A stretch of 64,000 nucleotides of DNA from Topomyia yanbarensis (Eukaryota > Arthropoda > Insecta > Diptera > Culicidae), in assembly GCF_030247195.1 (NCBI RefSeq), contig NC_080671.1, positions 14,644,843 to 14,708,842 of the forward strand. Reading direction: 5' to 3'. A model generated the notes under the pieces. It did not search any database. It worked only from the letters and a program-made list of their open reading frames with translations, and was not told the origin of the DNA. Shown here in pieces: positions 35,776-48,062 of the stretch. The first letter of the stretch is position 1; each line of letters starts with the position of its first letter. The position numbers were made by a program, and so were the translations under genes.

Positions 35776-37234
35776 TAGGGCATTGCAAAAAAAATTTTTT
35801 TTTGAATTCTCAAAGGCCCCCCTCTCATATTGTGACAAATGTCAAAGTAAGCTCAGATGCCAAATTTCACATCATTTGGACAATTTTAGATCCCCGCCCA
35901 CCCCGCTTGAAATTTTTTGAAATTGGTACTATGGGAAAATATGGAGGAAAAATACATTAAATGCAATAACTTTTGAAGTAGCAATCAGAAAATTAAAATT
36001 TATACCTCTTTTGGAAGGAAATAATCTTAGTATTTGAATGGAGATATATTTGTTTATAGAAAAATACGGGAAAGTGGGGTACTTGTTCATTTTGGCCCCA
36101 AAATCCCCTATTTTTAATGATTTTTCTGCTCCGTGATGCAATTCATACATATTTTGTAGTTTTTCTAATGTGAAAAAATCTCAGAAATCGAACGGAACCC
36201 TTTTGACCTTAGTCCGAATACGAGAAGTTGGGGTTAAATGGCCTTTTGTCATTCATATTAAACTTCATCATTTTCTCGTGAATATATCTCTATTATTCTT
36301 CGCTCAATTTTCATAAACTATACCTTGTTGAACGTGGAAAATCCTTAGAATTATAACAAAAATAGATTCGTTACCGGTAAAATTCAGGAACATCAAATTA
36401 TCTGACATATAGTGTCAATTTCACATTTTTATCATAAAATCGCACATGTTAACTCCATTTAACAACAAAATTCTTATTTAATTTACTACTTTTAGTGTAA
36501 AATAAGCTTAGGGATCACATGAGAAAAATTTCACACCTGGAAAATAGGGGTAGTTGAGGTATTAGGACAAATAATGAAAAAAATGAGATTTGTAGAGTTA
36601 ATATCAAAAAGTTTAATGTTTCTGAATTTTACCTTTAACGTTTTTATTTTTGTTTTATTCCACAGAATTTTACACGTTCAATAAGATACATTTTATGAAA
36701 ATTGATTGAAGAATAATAGAGATATATGCATGAGAAAATGATAAAATTTAATATGACTGACAAAAAGCCCTATAACCCCAACTTCTCGTATTCGGACTAA
36801 GGTCAAAAGGATTCCGTTCGATTTCTGAGATTTTTTCACATTAGAAAAACTACAAAATATGTATGAATTGCATCACGGAGCAGAAAAATCATTAAAAATA
36901 GAGGATTTTGGGGCCAAAATGACCCAGTACCCCACTTTCCCGTATTTTTCTAGAAACAAATATATCTCCATTCAAATACTAAGATTATTTCCTTCCAAAA
37001 GAGGTATAAATTTTAATTTTCTGATTGCTACTTCAAAAGTTATTGCATTTAATGTATTTTTCCTCCATATTTTCCCATAGTACCAATTTCAAAAAATTTC
37101 AAGCGAGGTGGGCGGGGGTCTAAAATTGTCCAAATGATGTGAAATTTGGCATCTGAGCTTACTTTGACATTTGTCACAATATGAGAGGGGGGGCCTTTGA
37201 GAATTCAAAAAAAAAATTTTTTTGCAATGCCCTA
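35776..37234. mobile_element. hAT-type foldback element, 1459 bp, about 670-bp arms
   Basis: The ends read TAGGGCATTGC and its complement GCAATGCCCTA. The exact 8-bp duplication ATATTGAT (35768-35775, 37235-37242) fits the hAT preference nTnnnnAn. Arms of roughly 670 bp run inward from both ends and are nearly identical. A 73-codon frame appears in each arm, inverted, which only reflects that symmetry. No transposase is present. A fragment of one arm lies at about 61340-61475. Confidence 0.85.
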
Positions 37235-37242
37235 ATATTGAT

Positions 37243-38857
37243 CCACAGTCCTACTCCCTTTGAATTACTCTTCTTTTTAATCCAATCACACTTGCCTAAT
37301 GACAAAACAACCTGCACTATACGGTCCAACAAAGTATGTGTAATACATTGTCTAAACCCTCTCCCTAATCCTAATAGCATTCAAGCTCCAAAATTGTGCC
37401 TGGTTCGACCCAACGTCAATGAAAAATTTACCACCAGTTCCTGGTGAGACCCTCCAATTAATTAGATTTCCCTGTATTAAATTTCCACAGCAGATTTTTA
37501 TTACTACACAAACATACCTTTACCCAGTTGGAATCCGCTCCGTTATCCACTGTTGGTTGCCCCGTTTTGGTATGCTCAACCAGGTCCCGATTTGCTATGC
37601 AAAACGGTTCGCCACATCGTATCGTGTTGCTTTTGTTTTTTTTTGTTCGTTGGCTAAACTCGATTATTCATGGAACCTTTTATTTCGCAACTTTTCCCTG
37701 TTGCTACTAGTTTACCTAGTGTAAAGATCACATTTCAACGGCGACGGCGAGTGGTGGGATACGTTGAAGTTGAGAGAGAGAGAGAGAAAGGTACCCTTTG
37801 AAGCGTGGCCAATCTTCAATCCAGATTGTTAAAATGGATAGTTCGTTTTGTCTCTTTTCGAGTAGAGAAATGTAAAACGTGCTTTAAACTGGAAGTAAGA
37901 CAAACAAATAGTTTCGCGTGTATAGTTTTCCAGTCTTAAGGACCGAACATAACTAAAGCGGTTGTGGTACGGTACGGCTCAACGCGGCATTTTACTAAAC
38001 CTAATCGACTACTTGAGTGTATCAACAATGATTGTGCTGCGTCTGATTGTGGCAACTACGGCATGAAAAGAACTTTTTAAGTAAATAACTTTGAATTCAA
38101 AGAGATGTCATAGTTACCAATCAGAATTCAGAATATATTGCCATGCCGTCTCATCATGTTCCTGAAAAATATTGAAGGAAAAATGAAATCTACTGATGAA
38201 GCCTAATACTCTTTACCATACTGGGTTTCGAACAGTAACATATCCACGAGTTGTCTATGTATCGTCTATGTCTATGTATCGAGAGCTAAAAGTCTGGATG
38301 CGCGATTTAAGTACTACAGGGCACTTATTATAATATGAAGTTCAATAATCGGATTTACAAAGATCTTACGAATAATACTCAGCACGCTGTATAGCATCCA
38401 TGTGATAATTTATTTTGCAATGATTGGTCAGTGCCTTGAGTAGAAGTCTGCTATTGTGCTGAGAAAATAAAAACAAAATTATAGACATTTTCGGAATCAC
38501 ATTGGGCGGAAAATATTTTGTTTGGGCGCAAGCTGGCAAGCTACGCCAATGGTTTGTATGTTCGGATGCAGCCCAAGAGTGAATCTTGTGCTTTATTCAA
38601 CTAGACGACGGTAATAAGAATGGTTCTGGACCAACCAAGTCAGTCGCAGTACCTGCTCTAGTCATTTTGTCCGACAATTCATTTCTAGTAATATTGGAAT
38701 GATCGGGTACGAATAAGAGTAGGTTTGCCACCTCTGGTGAGGTTTTCACCCGGAGCTTTTTAAGCATACGCTGAAAGCAGACAGAAATTTGAATCAAATC
38801 GATTGCTCGATATTTTAAAGCACTGTAGAGTTTTTTATTACCTAATGACAAGAATAT
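37243..38857. other. Non-coding stretch with a (GA)n tract
   Basis: A (GA)n tract lies at about 37771-37787. The frames at 37174-37724 have no recognised domain. The 84-codon minus frame at 38597-38851 has no recognised domain either. Confidence 0.4.
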
Positions 38858-39225
38858 TTTATTGGGTTTTTTGCAACTTAAATTTTTAACCTAATTTTTT
38901 GTTTTTGTGAAAAATGACATTTTTTTCAGTGTATATTTTTTCGTAAAGAAGTATTCGTTTCCTGTAACTCATTCTCAGATAGTTTTGCTATATAAAGTAC
39001 GGTAATGGACCAACAATTTTTGGAAATTAATGCACGTGGAAACGTCTACGCCCTTTTAAAAAATTATTTTTGTATCAAAATATTGCAATTGCTATAGAAA
39101 ATCATGGAGATTCATAAGCTGCCAAGTTTCGTTAGAATCTACGATGGTCATATTTTGCGGTCGGCCGGTTTTATATGGAATCCCTTCATTACGGCTTTCT
39201 TCAAGAAGCCGAACATCTCTTCTAT
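38858..39225. mobile_element. Foldback family A, half copy
   Basis: It matches the right arm of the 27.0-29.2 kb copy: TTTTTTCAGTGTATATTTTT, then AGTATTCGTTTCCTGTAACTC, then GAAACGTCTACGCCCTTTT, then GATGGTCATATTTTGCGG. The left arm is missing. The retroposed array begins immediately after, so that insertion probably removed or abutted the rest. Confidence 0.7.
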
Positions 39226-39419
39226 GCTTGATGATTTTTTTTCCGAGAGTTATTCTACTGGAGAAGTAGAGCTAGGTTCTCGAAGGGCTCCCGGTCAGAA
39301 TCACATACTACAATTTGCAGACGAGACAGGCAATGTCGCCCACTAAAACACTGCATTAGGCCAATTGTAGCGGGCCGTGATTCTGAATGTGATATTCATT
39401 GTACGGTTCAGGTATGTGC

Positions 39420-40830
39420 GGGCGTAAGGACTCGCGATCGCGTGTATCATCGCGAAGAGCTCGAGCATTTGTACGTTAACGTGTTCGATCGCGTGTGCGT
39501 TTGTACGTCGCGTGTGCTAACGTGTATGTAACTTCGCGTGTATAAATTCTATTTTATAACCGTGTGCCTTTCGCACATTCGCGTGTGTTCCTGGATAATC
39601 GCGCGCGGACCGTGAGTCTAATACTTTATTTTTTGGTGTACTGCTAAGATGCTAAAAGAGTGTTAGATCTTTCATATCACTAGAGTGCCCGGTGATGTCG
39701 CTATGGAACGTATTGTCTGGTGGATATGCGCTTTATTTTTTGATTGGTCCTACTGAATGTGTGGACTTAAGTTATTAGGACGGAGAGTAATGGTTTCCGG
39801 ACGTGACCGATTCATAAGCGCGCCAAAAAGAACGTTTGTAGGTTCGTGTTTGAGACAGCGTTTGAAACTTCGTGAGTGCTAAAACGTTCTCCTTACTACC
39901 GGGGTGTTATTAAGTTTGCGCGATCGCGAACGTAGGTGTGCGTTGTTAATCGCGAAGGGCTTAAGCGTTCGTACGTTAACGTGTTTGTCACGTGTGCTCG
40001 CGTTCATGTGACTTCGCGTGTACAAGACTGGATTTTGTAACCGTGGCATTTCCTATATACGCGTGCGTTCTTGGATGGTCACGCGGTCCTTCATTCTGAT
40101 AGTTAGTTTTTGGTGTACGATTCACATTCTGACAGGGAGTAAGTTACCCCATATCACTAGAGTCCTCGGTCATGTTGCTATGTAATGTGGTTTCCAGTGG
40201 ATATGAGAGCTTTTTTTAATTGATCAAATTGAAGGCAAGGACCTAGTGTGCTGATATCAAGGATAGAAACATCCGGAAGTGACCGATTCATGATCGTGCG
40301 AGTGCGGGAGTTTTAAGGTTCACGCTTGAGACTGCGTTTGAAAATTTATAGGAGCTGAGACATTCATTTTATTACCGGGATGTTACCATGTTTACGAGAT
40401 CGCGGGTGTGGGTGCTGGGGATGGTCGCGAAGGGTTCAAGCATTTGTATATTAACGTGTTTGTCACGTGTATGTGGCTTCGCGTGTATAATTTTGATTTT
40501 ATAATGATGTAGCGTGTATTCTTGTTTGATCACGCGCGGACCGTGAATCTGATACTTAATTTTTAGTGTATGGTACAGATGGTAGTCCGTTTTCCTATGG
40601 AGAAACTTGAGTTCCAGGTCATGTCACCATGGAACGTGTTGTTTAGTGAATATAAGCGTCACTTTTTTGATTGGTTCAACTGAAAGCATTAGTCCAGACT
40701 GGTAAAACTTTTGCACGTGACCGTTTTATGATCGCGCGAGTAGTGGGTTAATGTTTGAGACCGCGTTTGGAAGTTTAAAGATGCCACGTTTACTTAACTA
40801 CTGGGGAGTTTTCATGTAGGCGAAATCGCG
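39420..40830. repeat. CpG-rich tandem repeat units, array 2
   Basis: Landmarks recur at steps of about 435-480 bp: CATATCACTAGAGT near 39678 and 40150, and GATTCAT plus a GCGC-rich core near 39808, 40285 and 40720. Units are longer than in array 1, so indels differ between the arrays. Confidence 0.75.
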
Positions 40831-40844
40831 TGCGTAAGTATAGG

Positions 40845-42359
40845 CCTGAATTGGTTGAACATGCCGCAAAGAAATTAAAAAGCTCTTTTTCACCCGGACC
40901 AGATGGCTTGCCCGCTGTTGTTCTTCGCCGCTGCATCACTACTTTGGCAGGTCCATTGAGTAGGATTTTCAATCGATTTGAGCAAGCTAAATTCCCTCGC
41001 ATATGGAAGCTGTCATACATGTGTCCTATTTTTAAGGATGGCGATCAGCGGAACGCTGCAAATTATCGTGGAATAACCAGTCTTTCTGCATCCTCGAAAC
41101 TTTTTGAGATAATTGTGAGTGCTGCCATGTTAGATTGTGCAAAGAGTTACATCTCGTTCGATCAGCATGGATTTATTCCAGGAAGATCAGCGCAACAAAC
41201 TTGCTGAGTTTCACGTCCAAGTGCATCACGGGCATGGAGGCCAAAGCACAGATGGATGTCATATATACAGATCTAAAAGCAGCATTCGACAAAATTGATT
41301 ACAGGATACTTCTTTGCAAGTTATCTCGACTGGGAATGTCTTCTCAACTCGTGGCCTGGTTGGAATCGTATCTTTCTGGAAGAGTTTTACAAGTAAAATT
41401 GAATGATAGCATATCATCGCAGTTCACAAATAAATCAGGTGTTCCGCAAGGCAGTAACTTAGGACCCTTGCTATTCGCAATATTTTTAACGCTGTCACAT
41501 TGCTTTTGGGAGCTGGTTGTAAATTAGTTTATGCAGATAATTTGAAACTGTATCTCCTAGTTCACACGGTAGAGGATTGTCGGCGCTTACAAGGTCTGCT
41601 GCAACTGTTTGTTGATTGGTGCTGCAAGAATAAGCTTGTCATTAACGTGGCCAAATGCCAAGTGATAACGTTTCATCGAATTCCACGTCCCGTTATGTTC
41701 GATTACAGCATTAGTGGCATCCTTTTGACGAGAGTCAATCAGGTGTGCGATTTGGGAGTGCAGTTGGATGCAAAGCTGGTGTTCGATTCACAACGCTCGT
41801 TGATCATCTCAAAAGCTTCGCGTCAACTGGGTTTTATCTTCAAAATTGCTAAAGAATTCAAAGATCCGCTTTGCATGAAAGCTCTGTACTGTTCACTCGT
41901 TCGTCCGATTCTTGAAAACGCCTCAGTGATCTGGTTTCCACATCAAGTTTCGTGGTGCATTAGAATCGAGCGAGTGCAGAAACGCTCGTTCGCATGGCAC
42001 TAAGAAGCCTGCCATGGCGAGACCCAGTTAATCTGCCACCATAGCCGGATAGGTGTCAATTGCTGGGACTTGAAATATTACAAAGTCGCCAAAAAATACA
42101 ACAGGCGATATTTATCGCAAAACTAATCAACGGCGAGATTGACGCTCCAGAGATACTTGCGGAAGTAGATTTTCGTATACCAAATCGATCACTGCGAAAC
42201 GGAACTCTACTTCAACACAGATTCCATAGAACCGTATTTGGATACAACGAACCGATTGCTGCATGTATTCGCGCATTTACCACCGTGGAGGAGCTCTTCG
42301 GAATTGTTGAGCCGTCCAGCCGCTTTGCCGACAAAATTAGACGATCTGCTGTGCTTTGA
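40845..42359 (+). pseudogene. CR1 reverse transcriptase, frameshifted, YADN box
   Basis: The pieces are in order: SPGPDGLPAVVLRRC, NYRGITSLSASSKLFE and QHGFIPGRSA (to about 41207). Then YTDLKAAFDKIDY and KSGVPQGSNLGPLLFA (to about 41490), LVYADNLKLYLL and VCDLGVQLDAKLVF (41500-42003), and the C-terminal GEIDAPEIL region ending at 42359. Frame changes occur near 41205, 41490 and 42003. The second aspartate of the YADD catalytic box is asparagine. The endonuclease domain is absent by truncation. Confidence 0.9.
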
Positions 42360-42552
42360 TATTGCTTTTAATGTGAAGATTTGTGTGTACTAGGACTTAA
42401 GATGAATTGTAGTTATAATTATGGTATGTGTTTCTGATTTTAAAAGATGGTGGTTTTTGCACCCGTCTGAGAATGGTATGAAAGGTATCCAACTCAGTTG
42501 GGCTTTTTCCTATCCTGACTGTCCATGTAGACTCTAAAGTCCGATGGACATA

Positions 42553-42679
<127 letters not shown>

Positions 42680-42847
42680 TGTGGATTATTGCAATTGCAT
42701 GGTCGCGTTTGTGGCCAGGTTTGTGTTATCGCGAAGGCCACGAGCGGTTGTACCTATATGAGTATAGATAGCGTATAGTAGAGATATACTAATAAAAGGA
42801 ATCAAAACATGCCGAATAAATAAAAAAAGATGCAAAGAGCTTGATTA

Positions 42848-43729
42848 GAAGTGTATGAATTGAACAATACTATTTTTGGTATATATAAATAATAAAAAAG
42901 CAAACTAATAGATGTACAAAAGAAACAGACTAATGAAGTAGAATAGAACAACGCATGTAACATGTAATCAAACTCGTCTAAATGCAGCAAATGTTGTATA
43001 TTTATCATTAACGACAATTGCATGCTGCTAGACTTTCATCATGCTATGCTGGCCGGGAATGGATGACTCACGTCAGTCGGTAAATTTGTTTTACCCTAAT
43101 TTATCCAACCCGACTTTCCCGAATGAATAGAACCAAATGCTCAGATTGATCACCAGAAGCATTAGTCACTATTCCATCATATACGTCAGTTCTGCATCCA
43201 TTCCCTGACCCAACTGTCACAAATACTCAGACGAATACATACATAGATAGACATACGACTAGCACATAACAGTTGTACACTAGTACGAAAAACTACGATT
43301 ATCACAAAGCTACAACTAATGGGTTTCTACTTATTCTATTTTATTAAATTAATTTAATTAGTATATGCATGATGACGAAGTCAACCGATAAATGGACACA
43401 CAATGACTCCCTCCGTGAGCCCCGTCCACGAATACCACCAATAGAACAATATTTGCAAACATGGCACACAGCAAAAGTCGATCCGCCAGTCGGCCACGAC
43501 ACCGCGCATCGACCAGTGGTTTAGCGTTGGTATGCGCAGGTGCAGAGTATGAAAAAACATATAACATAAAAAAGGCGCATAAGCCCTCTCGGTCTCCTCG
43601 ATGCACCACTATCGAGGCGTAATGCAATACCCATCATAAAGCAATTGATGCTTGATGATGTTTGCAATTCCACGCTTGATGGTGATTGTAAAAAATGTTA
43701 AAATCCTTTACTCCACCATTTGAATCCAG
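42848..43729. other. Non-coding stretch, no feature recognised
   Basis: Small frames without recognised domains. Confidence 0.4.
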
Positions 43730-43865
43730 CTCGTGCTTGTATGGACTAACAGACCGTCGCAGGTGGCCAATTTAGTCAAAACGGCTTTGGTTAGTTAGTG
43801 TTGATCTAGACTGATGCAATTTTGCACTCATTTTTATAAGTTTTGCATAAATTTGATATAACAGT

Positions 43866-44764
43866 CACAGTGGTCCAGATCGCTAATTTAGGAGGAATTT
43901 TTACTTTCTGACAAACCTGTATAATTTAGCCGTATCATGTCTTAGGATGAATTTGTGTACTTTAGAAGATGCTTCTTTTTATTGGAATAGTTATTAGGGT
44001 GGTTCTAATTTATCTAAAATACGAAAATAAACTTTTTACTGATGAAAGATAGAGCTCCACAGTCTTCCACAAAGTTGTAAAGTAACTTATTTTGAATAAA
44101 TTTGTTGAACATATTAAAGCTCTATCTCTTTTAGTTTTTGTTATACAAGAAATTTAAAAAAAAGATTAGGGTGTTCCTGAAAAAACGTTTTTTTAGTATA
44201 ACTTTCGTATCTTTTACTTTTTGTTAACACAACCTTTGAACAGCTTATTGAAAACTTCAAGCCGAGTATTTTTCTCCAAGACACCGAAGGTCTAACTTTT
44301 TTCTTTAAAAAGTTATGGACACTTTTCGTTAAAAAAATAGCCTATTTCAAGGCTCAATATCGCTGATGCGGGCACCTAAAATTGAATTCTGTTTCCACCA
44401 CATGAAAGACCATACTTATTAGTATATTTGAGCAAAAATTGGCGAATACGATATTTTTTTAAAATTTGCAATTTAGATTTAAAGTTTGTAGTTTTGCAGG
44501 TTCAACGCATTAAAGCATTTACACACATATCGTTGTATTATGAAAAAAGCCACTTTCAAATATCATTCTCTCATCGCAGCAAGCTTTGCATAAGTGAAAC
44601 GACTGTCAAAAAAGGTTTCTGATTTTATTCGTTTTAAATAAAACTAGTAAATATGGATATTAGTCGAAGAGAGTTGGCGAATTTGCTTATTGCTGGTAAA
44701 AAGACAGATGAACTGCTTAAGTTCATTACAAGTAGTAATCCAAATGTAAAATTGAGACTTGTTA
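43866..44764 (+). repeat. Left terminal inverted repeat
   Basis: About 899 bp, matching 47162-48062 in inverse orientation with almost no differences in the parts I compared. It contains the CACAGTG end, the whole 5' flank of the gene and the first 37 codons of the transposase. An RSS-like spacing is present: heptamer, 23 bp, then AATTTTTAC, an AT-rich stretch rather than a true nonamer. Confidence 0.9.
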
Positions 44765-46709
44765 GTGCTCGGAAGAAAATAAAAATCTTCATGTTGGAAT
44801 TTAGAAGGTTGTGGATTCGGAGTAAGCGCACGCAAATTCGGTTTGAGCTGGAAAATTTTGTGTGGCTTGAAGGAAAGCTAAGATTCGAAGTCGAAGGTAA
44901 AGGTAAAGGCCGAAAGAGGAAACCATTTTCCGAAATATGTCGCAGAGCCAAAATAAAAAGATTAGGAAAGTTGCGCGATAAGTATTCCACGGAAGAACTT
45001 GGTTTAGCGTCAGCCGTCAACGCTAATTCTACTGGTTTCCGTTTAGTTGGCAGACAAATCGAACGATTGTCGAAAAGTCCCGTCAGATCTACCGTAGAGA
45101 ATTTAGGATCTATGGCTGTCCCGATTGCAGAAGCGTTTACTGCGGAGGAGGCACTTAGATTTATTTGTGAAAATGATTTTTCTAAGGCGCAGTACCAAAA
45201 CATACGCAGCTCAGTTATGCAGAAGGGTTTGGACATTTATCCCGCGTATAATAAAATAGTAGAAGAAAAGAAACTATGCTATCCGATCGGTATGTACTAT
45301 TCTCAAAGATTCGTCCCTGAATCAACAATTTTTTTCAGGAATTTCTGTTCAGCCTTCTTGTGCGTATGTTCCCCTTCAAGCTCTTGTTAACCATACCGTG
45401 GAACGACTCATCTCGTTTCTGAATATTGGAGTTCTACCACTGCATCCTGAGGATAATACGTTTGTTATCTTTAAGTGGGGCTGCGATGGAAGCAGCAACC
45501 ATTCCCGGTAGGCAACATTATTTTTCTTCTAAACTTTGACTGACAGTCTCTTTTCCACTTGAACATAGATACAAGCAAATGTGCGTTGACGAAGATGAAA
45601 ATGGAGAACTATTCGAGTATAACGATTCGCATATATTTGCTCTATCTATAGTACCTTTACGTGTAGTTAGTCGCCGGAAAGATGAGTCAAGAGATTGCAT
45701 TCTTTGGAATAATGATTTTCCATCTTCAGTATCCCTGTGCCGACCAGTAAAATTAATTTTCAAGAAGGAAAATCCTGAACTAACAAAGGATGAAGTTGCC
45801 GCGATGAACAAGCAAATCGATGAATTAGTCCCGACTATAGTAAATGTTAATATGCGCAAGATTCCGATTAGTTCAAGCTTCATATTTTCCATGGTTGATA
45901 CGAAGGTAGTGAATGACGTAACAGGCACACCGTCTCAAGCGTGTTATATATGCAAACGCTCCGGAAAGCGATTGAATGATCCTTTACTGGAAGCCAGCGA
46001 TCCACCGGATAGTTTATATGTTTTTTCACCTTTACATGCATTAATACGAGCAATGGAGTTACTATTGAATATTGCTTACCGTTTAGCTCTAGCAAAACCG
46101 CGTTGGCGCGTAGGCAAAAACACCAGCGAGCTTAAGGAACGACAAATAAAAATTCGACAAGCGTTACGTGACCGTTTAGGTCTTCGTATTAGCGAACCTT
46201 TGCCAGGTGGCGGAAATTCTAACGATGGTAACACAGCTCGAAAAATTTTCAGAAACCGAGATGTCGTTGCAGAAGAAACCGGGTTGGACGAAATGTTGCT
46301 AGAACGCATGTATGTGCTATTAACAATCATCAACAGCAAATTGGGAATTAACGCGGATGCTTACCGGAGTTACGCCGAAGATACACGATTGCTTTATGTA
46401 CGCCTGTATGGTTGGTACGCTCTCTCACCAACCGTGCATAAACTCCTGGTCCATGGAGGAAGCATTATTCAACATAACATGCTGCCAGTAGGTATGTGCA
46501 GTGAAGAAGTTCAAGAAACCAGGAATAAAAGTATTCGCAGATTCCGAGAATTCCACGCACGCAAACTCGATCGACTCGTCAATCTTGATGACGTTTTCAA
46601 GAGACTTCTTGTTTCATCAGATCCTATAATTTCTCTTAAATGTAAACGTCGAATTCAACGAGCACCGCTGGATATACCTGAAAATGCAATGCATCTACTT
46701 TTTAATTAA
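44653..46709 (+). CDS. RAG1-core-like DDE transposase, 648 residues, two introns
   Basis: The gene should cut and join the element's ends. Coding exons are 44653-45289, 45339-45507 and 45569-46709, with introns GTATGT...TTTCAG (49 bp) and GTAGGC...CATAG (61 bp). The three exons total 1947 bp with no stop. In the alignable core, GCDGSS holds D262, MVDTKVVNDVTG holds D379 (RAG1: YDEKLVREVEG), and SEEVQETRNKSIRRFRE holds E581 (RAG1: SEGNESGNKLFRRFRK). CYIC (C394, C397) and HKLLVH (H559, H564) match the zinc-binding CxxC and HxxxxH of RAG1. NDGNTARKIF resembles NGNFARKLM. Residues 1-200 are basic and without a recognised domain. The start lies inside the left inverted repeat. No partner gene such as RAG2 is seen. 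It is apparently intact, and activity is not shown. Confidence 0.9.
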
Positions 46710-46719
46710 TTGGCATTGA

Positions 46720-46725
46720 ATAAAT
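46720..46725 (+). promoter_or_regulatory. Polyadenylation signal of the transposase gene
   Basis: AATAAA begins 11 bases after the stop codon. It is the canonical hexamer at a typical close distance in a compact element. Confidence 0.6.
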
Positions 46726-46854
46726 TCTCCTTATATAAATCATAAATTGTTGTCATAGCCAAATTATTTTTAATGAACACATTCTGTATTGTTGATATGT
46801 AAGCAAAACAGAAAAGGAAATACAAAGGCTTTAGGCAATTTCTTTTATGTCGCT

Positions 46855-47161
46855 ATGCGATAAAATTTAAAACTTTGGTTAGTAAATTTAAAATTACATG
46901 CTTAAAAAAAATAATATTTTCCAATTTTTGCTCAAATATACTTAAAAGTATGTTCTTTTCTATGGTTCAATCCGAACTTACTTTTATTTGCCCCAATCAG
47001 AGATAATGACATTTGAAAAAGGGCTATTTATGAGCGAAAAGTTTCCATAACTTTTGAAAGTATAAAGTTAGACTTTCAGAGTTATGAAAAAACGTGGATT
47101 GAAGTTTTCTAAAAGCTGTTCAAAGGTTGTTTTAACAAAATATAAAATTTCTTTCGAACAT
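46855..47161 (-). repeat. Decayed inner inverted arm
   Basis: The reverse complement of this stretch contains GTTAAAACAACCTTTGAACA, AAAGTTATGGAAACTTTTCG and GTATATTTGAGCAAAAATTGG. It is a diverged copy of the left arm's interior (about 44215-44500). It lies between the stop codon and the fresh right arm, so the right side carries two arm copies, one old and one new. Confidence 0.75.
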
Positions 47162-48062
47162 TAACAAGTCTCAATTTTACATTTGGATTACTACTTGTAA
47201 TGAACTTAAGCAGTTCATCTGTCTTTTTACCAGCAATAAGCAAATTCGCCAACTCTCTTCGACTAATATCCATATTTACTAGTTTTATTTAAAACGAATA
47301 AAATCAGAAACCTTTTTTGACAGTCGTTTCACTTATGCAAAGCTTGCTGCGATGAGAGAATGATATTTGAAAGTGGCTTTTTTCATAATACAACGATATG
47401 TGTGTAAATGCTTTAATGCGTTGAACCTGCAAAACTACAAACTTTAAATCTAAATTGCAAATTTTAAAAAAATATCGTATTCGCCAATTTTTGCTCAAAT
47501 ATACTAATAAGTATGGTCTTTCATGTGGTGGAAACAGAATTCAATTTTAGGTGCCCGCATCAGCGATATTGAGCCTTGAAATAGGCTATTTTTTTAACGA
47601 AAAGTGTCCATAACTTTTTAAAGAAAAAAGTTAGACCTTCGGTGTCTTGGAGAAAAATACTCGGCTTGAAGTTTTCAATAAGCTGTTCAAAGGTTGTGTT
47701 AACAAAAAGTAAAAGATACGAAAGTTATACTAAAAAAACGTTTTTTTCAGGAACACCCTAATCTTTTTTTTTAAATTTCTTGTATAACAAAAACTAAAAG
47801 AGATAGAGCTTTAATATGTTCAACAAATTTATTCAAAATAAGTTACTTTACAACTTTGTGGAAGACTGTGGAGCTCTATCTTTCATCAGTAAAAAGTTTA
47901 TTTTCGTATTTTAGATAAATTAGAACCACCCTAATAACTATTCCAATAAAAAGAAGCATCTTCTAAAGTACACAAATTCATCCTAAGACATGATACGGCT
48001 AAATTATACAGGTTTGTCAGAAAGTAAAAATTCCTCCTAAATTAGCGATCTGGACCACTGTG
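47162..48062 (-). repeat. Right terminal inverted repeat
   Basis: About 901 bp, the inverse of the left repeat and ending CACTGTG. It carries an antisense copy of the transposase 5' flank and start codons. Confidence 0.9.

Larger units (their letters stand above)
43866..48062 (+). mobile_element. RAG1-like DDE transposon with about 900-bp inverted ends
   Basis: A 4197-bp element is bounded by near-identical terminal inverted repeats that start CACAGTGGTCCAGATCGC. It carries one two-intron transposase gene on the plus strand. CAGT lies directly outside both ends (43862-43865, 48063-48066). The flanks join without a gap to the CA-microsatellite repeat and align with its copy near 6950, which supports a 4-bp duplication. 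The heptamer CACAGTG is the V(D)J signal consensus and is shared by Transib-type ends. The 4-bp duplication instead fits Chapaev-type elements, whereas Transib makes 5 bp. The near-identity of the arms and intact gene suggest a recent insertion. The superfamily name is unsettled, but the RAG1-like relationship is strong. Confidence 0.9.

Noticed and set aside
35929..36150. 73-codon frame nearly identical to that at 36859-37080
   Set aside because: Both are mirror copies in the arms of a foldback element, not a conserved gene pair.
44634..45236. 200-codon minus-strand frame opposite the transposase exon 1
   Set aside because: It is a shadow of the real gene, with no domain, while the plus strand has splice sites and conserved motifs.
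47304..47498. 64-codon frame identical to that at 44428-44622
   Set aside because: Identity only reflects the two terminal inverted repeats; the peptide has no domain and lies in the 5' flank.
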